Source: an uncultured Clostridia bacterium (GTDB lineage Bacteria > Bacillota_A > Clostridia > TANB77 > CAG-508). Taken from it: a stretch of 15,431 bases of DNA. The position numbers were made by a program, and so were the translations under genes. The notes below the pieces were generated by a model, which saw only the letters and a list, made by a program, of their open reading frames with translations, made no database searches and was not told the origin of the DNA. Of this stretch, positions 1 to 5,775 are shown one piece after another. Position 1 is the first letter of the stretch, and each line of letters begins with the position of its first letter. The DNA lies in contig CANPZA010000025.1 of NCBI GenBank assembly GCA_947588915.1, forward strand, positions 1-15,431, given 5' to 3'.

Positions 1-120
1 ACCATATTCTTCCACTACATTAGGTTTTAATTTTGTTTTTGCATGTTCTACTGTTTCCTTATCTTTATTTTCCGATAAATTATAGATCTTCCGTCTTTCC
101 TTATACTCGTTATTTGTCAT
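1..120 (-). CDS. Small protein of unknown function, cut by the left window edge
   Basis: The first 40 codons of a minus-strand gene are open with no stop and run off the left edge. The start is ATG at 118-120, preceded by an AGGAGG ribosome binding site at 127-132 with a 6-base gap, which makes the start convincing. The visible N-terminus begins MTNNEYKERR and is rich in Lys, Glu and Asn. It has no signal peptide or membrane segment and no motif that I recognise. It begins 40 bases after the stop of the beta-CASP nuclease gene on the same strand. No terminator is visible between them, so the two are probably co-transcribed. The function is unknown, and the rest of the protein is needed to say more. 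Confidence 0.75.
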   Translation of the reverse strand, partial: MTNNEYKERRKIYNLSENKDKETVEHAKTKLKPNVVEEYG

Positions 121-160
121 AATTTACCTCCTTTTATATCTTACAAGATACATGGAATTA

Positions 161-1576
161 TTATTTAAATTTTGTCGATAATGTTTTCATTAAACCATAA
201 GAATTAACTCTGAAAAAATATTCTCTCCCGAGTAATCCTACTCTTTTGGTTTCCACTTCATTAACGATTCTCTCTGCAAAAATGTTTCTTGTATCAGGTT
301 GACCATGATTTACCAAAACTAATTTTAGATTTTTAAAATCTTGTAGAAACTTAATCATTTCATCAGCTTTTGCATGAGCAGAATATTCAGTTGTATATTG
401 AACATCTGCTAATTTTTTTCTAATTACACCTCCTACTTCTACCATCTCACCAAAGTCAGTGTTTTTTAACCTGTTTCCCATTGTCCCTTCAGCAGTATAG
501 CCTGTGAACTGTATTAACGTATTTTCTCTGGAAATATATTCTGGTATATATATTTGTGCAGGACCATATGATCCCATTCCAGAGGTTGTAAGAATTATCT
601 TCTTATTTATATCTTGTAATACATCACATCTAATCGCTTTATCAACAAATGTTAAATTTTCAGGCAAAAAATCTCTCATCTCTTGTCTAATATCCAATCC
701 ATCTTTAATGTATAAATCAGTATATCTAATTGCTAACTTTCCATCAAAATAGATTGGTATTTGCACATCTAATTCTCCACTTTTTTGCATGTTTTTTAAT
801 TCATACAAAATTTCTTGTGCTCTTCCTAATGAAAATACTAATGCAAGTACTGTACCATCATTATTTAAACGTTTTTGAATGTTATCTTTAAAACATTTAT
901 GAATTTCATTTGAATTCATATTACCATAAGTTGATTCTTGAATTACTGTTAATGGTAATTCCAAAATCCACCGTGGAATTGGATCAACATCAAAAAATAT
1001 GTTTTTATTGTTATAATCTCCGGTAAATAATATATTAATATCTTCATATCCTGGATAGCTAATTTGCACAAGAATTAGTGCTGCTCCAACAAGATGACCA
1101 TTTTTCAGAAATGTAACTTTAATGTTCTTATGAACATTGATTGTTTCATTGTATTTACATGGTTTTAAAAGTTTTAATGTTCTGTCTACATCTATATCAG
1201 AATATAAGCATTTAACATTTTTCCTTTTAGATGTTGGACTTAATACTTTGAAACTATCATTTAAAGCTAATGGTAATAATTTGCAAGTTGTTTCTGTTGC
1301 ATAAATTGATTTGTAAAATCCTTTTTTAGCCATATATGGTAATCTTCCTATATGGTCAACATGAACATGAGTTACCAAGCAAAATTCAATATTTTCTGCT
1401 TTAAAAAGCAATTCACTATTTAGTTTTTCATATTCCTTTTCTTGAAACAATCCACAGTCTACAACAAATGGTACTGTTTCAGCATCAGGAAATTTAACTG
1501 TTACTAAATGGAGTGAACCTGTAACTCCATCATTCATTGCCATTATATCAGCATATAACCGACATTTTTCTCCCAT
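161..1576 (-). CDS. Beta-CASP family metallo-beta-lactamase RNA/DNA nuclease
   Basis: A 471-aa zinc-dependent nuclease of the metallo-beta-lactamase/beta-CASP group, to which RNase J, CPSF73 and archaeal aCPSF belong. Motifs seen: Asp40 in VVDCG; the zinc-binding HVHVDH at 70-75; His161 in NGHLVGA; the metal ligand Asp187 in FTGDYN. The beta-CASP insert follows, with ESTYGN (214-219) and TTSGMG (330-335). EYSAHA (His401) and VNHGQPD (His424) then close the active site. All expected ligands are present, so it should be active. It lacks the long C-terminal domain of RNase J and resembles the shorter CPSF/Ysh1-like bacterial group. An AGGAGG site lies just upstream of the ATG. The family acts on RNA in the cytoplasm. 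The actual substrate cannot be read from sequence. It leads a short operon with the truncated gene at the left edge. Confidence 0.9.
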   Translation of the reverse strand: MGEKCRLYADIMAMNDGVTGSLHLVTVKFPDAETVPFVVDCGLFQEKEYEKLNSELLFKAENIEFCLVTHVHVDHIGRLPYMAKKGFYKSIYATETTCKLLPLALNDSFKVLSPTSKRKNVKCLYSDIDVDRTLKLLKPCKYNETINVHKNIKVTFLKNGHLVGAALILVQISYPGYEDINILFTGDYNNKNIFFDVDPIPRWILELPLTVIQESTYGNMNSNEIHKCFKDNIQKRLNNDGTVLALVFSLGRAQEILYELKNMQKSGELDVQIPIYFDGKLAIRYTDLYIKDGLDIRQEMRDFLPENLTFVDKAIRCDVLQDINKKIILTTSGMGSYGPAQIYIPEYISRENTLIQFTGYTAEGTMGNRLKNTDFGEMVEVGGVIRKKLADVQYTTEYSAHAKADEMIKFLQDFKNLKLVLVNHGQPDTRNIFAERIVNEVETKRVGLLGREYFFRVNSYGLMKTLSTKFK

Positions 1577-1638
1577 AATTAATTCCTCCTACATTAAATT
1601 ATTATATTCAATGTTAACAAAGTATACATCGTATTACA

Positions 1639-1667
1639 AGTTTACATCCTTTTTTAGTTTATGTCAA
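1639..1667 (-). promoter_or_regulatory. Candidate promoter for the beta-CASP nuclease gene
   Basis: Reading the minus strand, a perfect TTGACA (1662-1667) is followed after 17 bases by TAAACT (1639-1644), a weak -10. A TATAAT closer to the gene has no good -35 partner. This is a likely but not certain assignment. The leader would be about 60 nt. Confidence 0.4.
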
Positions 1668-1802
1668 TTGTTTTTTTGTTTTTTATTTAAATTTTGGAAT
1701 TATATGCTTTTTCTGCCTTATTAATACATCCTTATGCATGTGACATACTACAATTATTTAAGAAGTGGGGCTTCTCGACTTAATTTTTTAAATTCTGACA
1801 TA

Positions 1803-1839
1803 AAAATGAGCAATTATCAATATTATAATTACTCATTTT
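1803..1839 (-). terminator. Rho-independent terminator after the MATE/kinase gene
   Basis: Arms 1803-1817 and 1825-1839 form a 15-position stem (AAAATGAG, one mismatch, AATTAT) with a 7-base loop. On the minus strand the stem is followed by a short U-run. It begins 9 bases after the stop codon of the fusion gene. The other strand also ends in TTTT, so it could work in both directions. Confidence 0.65.
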
Positions 1840-1848
1840 ATTATATTC

Positions 1849-3849
1849 TTACATTACTAATTCTTTTTCTTTTACAATTTCACAAATTAAATCTGCTGAC
1901 TTTTCAACTCCTAAAATATCACTATTAATACAAATATCATAATTAGAATGATCTCCCCATTGTTTTTCTGTGTAATATTTATAGTGATTTGCTCTTAATT
2001 TATTTATTTGCTTAATTTCTTTTTCTGCTTTATCTTTATCATATCCATAAAATTCAATTGCTCTTTTTACTTTGTTTTCCATATTACTATATACAAATAC
2101 TTTAATAACATTTTCTTTATCTCTTAATATAAAATCTGCACATCTACCAATAATAACGCAAGATTCTTTATTAGCTACTTCTTTAATTAATTTTGATTCT
2201 GCAATAAATAATTCATCTGAATTATTAAGTCCGAAATAATATCCATTATTTAAACTAGCTAAAGCATTTCTTTTTTGTTCATTATTTTCTATGTATTCTT
2301 CTGATAGCCCTGTTTGTTTTGCAACTTTTTCTATAAATTCTTTATCATAAAACTTAATTCCTAATTTATCAGCAATTAATCTTCCAATATATCTTCCACC
2401 TGAACCATATTCTCTTGAAATTGTAATAACTATTTGCTTATTTAATTTATTACTAGTACTTGTATCATCTATCAAAGCTTCACTTTTATTATTTCCTTGT
2501 TTTAAGAATTTCACTTCTAATATTAGTAATATTCCAGCTATAATAAATGCTAAACCATCTGCAACTGGACCTGCATATAAAATTCCATTAAGACCAAATA
2601 TACTACTTAATATTATCATAGATGGTATTAAAAATAATATCTGCCTTGATAATGATAATGCTGCACTTTTTATACTTTTTCCAATTGCTTGGAAGAAAAT
2701 TCCTGATGGAATTTGTATACCATTGCAAATACATAACAATAAATATATTCTAAATGCTAAACATGCAAATTCCATATAGTTTTGATCTCCGCTTCCAAAT
2801 ATTGAAATTAATTTATCTGGTATAGTTTGGAATAAAATAAATGCAATTGTGCTAATTATAACACCTAATCCCAAAACTCTTTTTAGTGTAGATTTTACTC
2901 TATCAAATTTTCTTGCTCCATAATTATAACCAAATATTGGTTGTGCTCCTGCTACAATTCCAATAATTATACTATTCAAAATTTGACTTATTTTCATAAC
3001 AATTCCAAGTACAGTAATTGGTATTTCAGAACCAAATTTACTATCTGCTCCATATTTACCCAATAAATTATTTTCAACTGCTACTACAAAAACAAAACTC
3101 ATTTGTGTAATAAAACTACTAATTCCTAGTGTTAATATTCTTCTTACGACATTAAATTTTATCTTGAAAATTTCTCTTTTAACCTCAATTGATTTAAATT
3201 TTCTAATATAAATTATATTAAATATAAAAGTAACAAATTGACTAAATATAGTTGCAATTGCTGCTCCTTCTACACCCATTTTAAATATAAATATAAGTAT
3301 TGGATCTAAAATAGTATTTAAAACTGCACCCATAACCATTGTTGTCATAGCATAATTAGGACTTCCATCTGCTCTTATTATAGAATTTAATGTAGTTCCT
3401 ATCATCATAAATGGTAATCCCATTGCAATGATTCCACCATAACTTAAAGCATATTGTCTTAAATTATCTGTACATCCAAATATATTTAATAATTGTGGTA
3501 AAAATATTAATGAGAATATACAAAATATTATTGATATTATTATAGATAATATTATACCATTTCCTACACCTTTTGCTGCATTTTCCTTCTTCTTTTCACC
3601 TAATTTTAAACTTAAATAACTTGCCGTTCCATCACCTAACATCAAACTAAATGCTAAGCAAATCATAGTTATTGGGAATACTACATTTGTTGCACCATTT
3701 CCTAAATATCCTACTCCATGACCAATAAAAATTTGGTCTACTATGTTATATAATGAATTTACAAGTAATGAGATAATACAAGGTATTGAGAATTTTATAA
3801 TTAATTTTCCTATTTTTTCAGTTCCTAATATGTTTTCTTCTTTTTCCAA
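1849..3849 (-). CDS. MATE-family efflux transporter fused to a cytidylate-kinase-like domain
   Basis: A 666-aa fusion protein. Residues ~10-450 are a MATE-type Na+ or H+-coupled exporter with about 12 hydrophobic segments. MATE-like signatures include PCIISLLVNSLYNIVDQIFIG near the start and GAQPIFGYNYGA at 301-312. After a ~20-residue hydrophilic linker, residues ~470-660 match the cytidylate-kinase-like family. This part has the nucleotide-binding ISREYGSGGR (477-486), IIGRCADF (566-573) and a C-terminal YYTEKQWGDHSNYD followed by INSD. The kinase-like part should face the cytoplasm. Its substrate and its link to transport are unknown. Start choice: a TTG at 3847-3849 lies 7 bases after a perfect AGGAGG (3857-3862). 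The in-frame ATGs at 3885 and 3870 have no ribosome binding site and lie in or beside the leader hairpin. The gene has its own promoter and terminator, so it is probably monocistronic. Confidence 0.88.
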   Translation of the reverse strand: MEKEENILGTEKIGKLIIKFSIPCIISLLVNSLYNIVDQIFIGHGVGYLGNGATNVVFPITMICLAFSLMLGDGTASYLSLKLGEKKKENAAKGVGNGIILSIIISIIFCIFSLIFLPQLLNIFGCTDNLRQYALSYGGIIAMGLPFMMIGTTLNSIIRADGSPNYAMTTMVMGAVLNTILDPILIFIFKMGVEGAAIATIFSQFVTFIFNIIYIRKFKSIEVKREIFKIKFNVVRRILTLGISSFITQMSFVFVVAVENNLLGKYGADSKFGSEIPITVLGIVMKISQILNSIIIGIVAGAQPIFGYNYGARKFDRVKSTLKRVLGLGVIISTIAFILFQTIPDKLISIFGSGDQNYMEFACLAFRIYLLLCICNGIQIPSGIFFQAIGKSIKSAALSLSRQILFLIPSMIILSSIFGLNGILYAGPVADGLAFIIAGILLILEVKFLKQGNNKSEALIDDTSTSNKLNKQIVITISREYGSGGRYIGRLIADKLGIKFYDKEFIEKVAKQTGLSEEYIENNEQKRNALASLNNGYYFGLNNSDELFIAESKLIKEVANKESCVIIGRCADFILRDKENVIKVFVYSNMENKVKRAIEFYGYDKDKAEKEIKQINKLRANHYKYYTEKQWGDHSNYDICINSDILGVEKSADLICEIVKEKELVM

Positions 3850-3870
3850 TTTTCTTCCTCCTTTGCACAT

Positions 3871-3903
3871 AAAAAGACAACACAAATTTAGTGTTGGCTT
3901 TTT
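3871..3903 (-). promoter_or_regulatory. Terminator-like leader hairpin (candidate attenuator) before the MATE/kinase gene
   Basis: Minus-strand arms 3891-3903 (AAAAAGCCAACAC) and 3871-3883 (GTGTTGTCTTTTT) pair over 12 of 13 positions around a 7-base loop, and the downstream arm ends in five U. The structure sits between the promoter and the AGGAGG site, so it is inside the transcript leader rather than at the end of a gene. This placement suggests transcription attenuation of an efflux gene. No known riboswitch was recognised. It could also simply be an insulator against read-through. Confidence 0.6.
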
Positions 3904-3921
3904 ACATTTAGCGCATTTGTT

Positions 3922-3950
3922 ATTTTAACATATATAAAATTAGTTGTCAA
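3922..3950 (-). promoter_or_regulatory. Strong sigma-A-type promoter of the MATE/kinase gene
   Basis: On the minus strand, TTGACA (3945-3950), a 17-base spacer and TAAAAT (3922-3927). The spacer ends in TGT, giving an extended -10 (TGTTAAAAT). It is one of the best promoter matches in the window. The start of transcription should fall near 3915, leaving a leader of about 65 nt that contains the hairpin. Confidence 0.7.
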
Positions 3951-4146
3951 ATTTATTTTGCTTGAATTTTTTCGTTTGTGCCATTTTTCAATCTTTTCAT
4001 TATTATCATCGAGCCAAGATTTTGATACACACTTCCTTCACTTCCACTTCACAATGGATAGCTTGTGTTTCTCTATGTGGTTGCGATATATACCTCCACA
4101 ATGGACTTTCACTGATTAGTCAAATAACATTCCTGTCGTACATAAA

Positions 4147-4175
4147 ATAGAGCCCTCTAAATTAGAGAACTCTAT
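4147..4175 (-). terminator. Imperfect terminator after the GC-rich island gene
   Basis: Arms ATAGAG (4147-4152) plus CTCTAA (4155-4160) pair with TTAGAG (4162-4167) and CTCTAT (4170-4175), with a two-base mismatch between the helices. On the minus strand it is followed by TTTTA, a short U-run. It lies 33 bases beyond the stop codon of the 4208-5137 gene. In DGR target genes hairpins often follow the variable region, so this may have a second role. Confidence 0.5.
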
Positions 4176-4207
4176 CGTTCAGGTTCAGTATCAGTGGGCA
4201 GTGCTAC

Positions 4208-4335
4208 TTAACGCACAAACCAACCAACGCCATCGCTATTGAGAAGATTATAACTGGAGCAGGAACGAAGATCGGCGAGCGGAACGTCGTAACTTCTGCA
4301 TAAGTAGCAACCACCAGCATGCCAGAAACCACCAG
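4208..4335 (-). other. Candidate DGR variable region, 3' end of the island gene
   Basis: The final ~40 codons plus the stop form a short, self-contained segment. It begins at the GGFW motif and ends at GVGWFVR and the stop. Codons between the fixed motifs are nearly all NNY (TGC, TAC, AGT, GAC, GTT, CTC, GCC, GAT, CTT, AAT and so on), as seen when AAC and AAT codons of a template are randomised at their first two positions. No near-identical, adenine-rich copy was found in this window. Confidence 0.45.
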
Positions 4336-5137
4336 CTTCTTCATCTCTTGCAAGAATCTTATAAGTATTTGCAAGATCGCATTTACCTTCAATCATTCTG
4401 GAGCCTGTTGGCTCAAAGTAGTAACCTCTAGCCTCTGCTGAATTGGAGTAATGTCCCAAATCTCTTGAGTCAGTACATACTGCCTTCCATGCAAGCTCCT
4501 TAGACCAGCCTTTTTTAATCAGGCTGTTGATAAGCCATCCCAAAAACAGAATATACTCATGCTTTGTTCCAAGTCTAAGGCCGTTTTCCTTTGCGAGTTC
4601 TTCCATCTCATTATAAGAATAACCCTCAGCAGGTCGGAAGCCAGGAACGAACTGGAGCTTGCCATTATCCATTGATGGATCATTGACAAAAACTTCGAAT
4701 TCTTTGACTGATGATCTACTGATAGCCTTTTTGAGATTATCAATAAATGTCGCTTCTGCGATGTTCGCAGGTTTGTGCTTCAGCAATTCTACATAAACAG
4801 GGCTGTCAGATCCAGGTATCTTAATAGTCTCAAACTCTGTAGCTTTTGTTTTGCATGCCATAATCTGTTCGATGCACTCCTGAGCCTCATCTTCTTCAAG
4901 ATAAGAGTTCAGAATTGCCTGAACATCCTCCTTGATCGTAGATTTCATCGTAAGCACAAGTTTTCCTGCCTCATCCTTATGGATGAAAAAAACTTCTCCG
5001 CTGTGTGTGTGCTGAGTTTCTCCCTGCATTGCTACAGAAATCTCTACAGCAACCTTTGCTGCCTTCCGTTTTCCCAGATATTCTTCTAAAACCTTCTGGA
5101 TTCCCTGAACACCGTTCATAACCGTTGCATTTCTCAT
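4208..5137 (-). CDS. Protein of unknown function with a DGR-variable-region-like C-terminus
   Basis: A 309-aa protein that I do not recognise over its first ~260 residues. That part is acidic and soluble-looking, with no signal peptide or membrane helix. The C-terminal ~110 residues resemble the C-type-lectin-like fold used by targets of diversity-generating retroelements. They end in a GGFWHAGG motif (269-276), then CRS, LRS, and a final GVGWFVR comparable to the closing GFR of such domains. Within residues 277-302, 23 of 26 codons end in C or T, as expected if the codons derive from AAY codons of a template repeat by adenine mutagenesis. AAGGAGG precedes the ATG. The gene is visibly GC-richer than its surroundings and is flanked by mobile-element debris, so it was probably acquired by transfer. 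The DGR role is inference, since no reverse transcriptase or template is in the window. Confidence 0.75.
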   Translation of the reverse strand: MRNATVMNGVQGIQKVLEEYLGKRKAAKVAVEISVAMQGETQHTHSGEVFFIHKDEAGKLVLTMKSTIKEDVQAILNSYLEEDEAQECIEQIMACKTKATEFETIKIPGSDSPVYVELLKHKPANIAEATFIDNLKKAISRSSVKEFEVFVNDPSMDNGKLQFVPGFRPAEGYSYNEMEELAKENGLRLGTKHEYILFLGWLINSLIKKGWSKELAWKAVCTDSRDLGHYSNSAEARGYYFEPTGSRMIEGKCDLANTYKILARDEEAGGFWHAGGCYLCRSYDVPLADLRSCSSYNLLNSDGVGWFVR

Positions 5138-5211
5138 AGTTGTTTCCTCCTTAAAATTTTACTAAAATTTTTTGTTTGAACGTGTAAATGCATTCTTTTG
5201 AATACATCTTA

Positions 5212-5240
5212 ATTATATCATTTTATGTTAATTTTTGCAA
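5212..5240 (-). promoter_or_regulatory. Promoter of the island gene
   Basis: Minus strand: TTGCAA (5235-5240), a 17-base spacer and a perfect TATAAT (5212-5217). The leader to the ATG at 5137 is about 70 nt. The spacing and -10 make it the obvious promoter for the 4208-5137 gene. Confidence 0.6.
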
Positions 5241-5485
5241 ATTACTTATATAATGAACAATGTAGTCCATTATACATTTTCTTATTCTTAAATCCGTTGT
5301 ATAATATCTACATAGACACTGTGAATTAGTCCAAATTATTATCGCTTTGATGATTACATTAATAGACTCTAATCACAGATGTTTGTTTAATTGTTAATTA
5401 GTTAGATAACACCTGCTATTTAATATTGAATGAATTTACTTTAGACAAATATTTCATAAATCACATTGTCTAAAATTTTTTGTAA
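5241..5485 (+). other. Non-coding stretch, candidate remnant of the IS110 left end
   Basis: About 245 bases with no open frame of note lie between the island gene's promoter and the IS110 transposase start. IS110-group elements carry their guide (bridge/seek) RNA in the non-coding end before the transposase, so this is where such an RNA would be. The only clear structure is an inverted repeat, TTTAGACAA (5440-5448) and TTGTCTAAA (5466-5474), with a 17-base loop. The transposase is dead, so any RNA here is probably a relic. Confidence 0.3.
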
Positions 5486-5773
5486 ATGAATTTTATTATT
5501 CTCTATGTTGGAATAGATGTTGCAAAAGATAAACATGATTGTTTCGCTATGAATTCTGATGGTGAAATATTAATTGAAAAATTAACAAACAATTTAGATG
5601 TTTTTGAATCTCTATACAATTCTTTAATGAATTTTTCTAATTCATTATACAATATCAAAGTAGAGCTTAAAGCTACTGGTCATTATAATAATACTACCCT
5701 ACACTTTCTGACTGAAAAATGATTTAATATCTATCTTATTAATCCATTACAAACTAATCTTTACGTAAAACAA
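5486..5773 (+). pseudogene. IS110-family transposase, truncated and inactive
   Basis: The N-terminal part of a DEDD transposase/recombinase. VGIDVAKDKHDC (residues 8-19, with the first catalytic Asp at 11) is the typical IS110 start, and KATGHYN (62-68) matches the family's EATGHYW region. There the conserved catalytic Glu is Lys62, so the active site is broken. A TGA at 5720-5722 ends the open frame after 78 residues. In the same frame beyond it, NIYLINPLQTNL, typical of the family, still reads on to about 5764. The rest of the ~400-aa protein is missing, and the fragment stops against the end of the DnaB-like gene (stop at 5776). No ribosome binding site precedes the ATG. It is plainly a decayed insertion-sequence remnant on the strand opposite its neighbours. 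Confidence 0.85.
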
Positions 5774-5775
5774 AT

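Noticed and set aside
504..752. 82-codon plus-strand open frame
   Set aside because: It lies wholly opposite the beta-CASP nuclease gene, which has clear family motifs. No ribosome binding site.
1734..1928. 64-codon plus-strand open frame
   Set aside because: It runs through the terminator and into the opposite strand of the fusion gene, with no family resemblance and no ribosome binding site.
3944..4150. 68-codon plus-strand open frame
   Set aside because: No ribosome binding site and cysteine-rich, low-quality composition. It overlaps the promoter of the fusion gene.
4775..5089. 104-codon plus-strand open frame
   Set aside because: Shadow of the 4208-5137 gene, which has the promoter and ribosome binding site.
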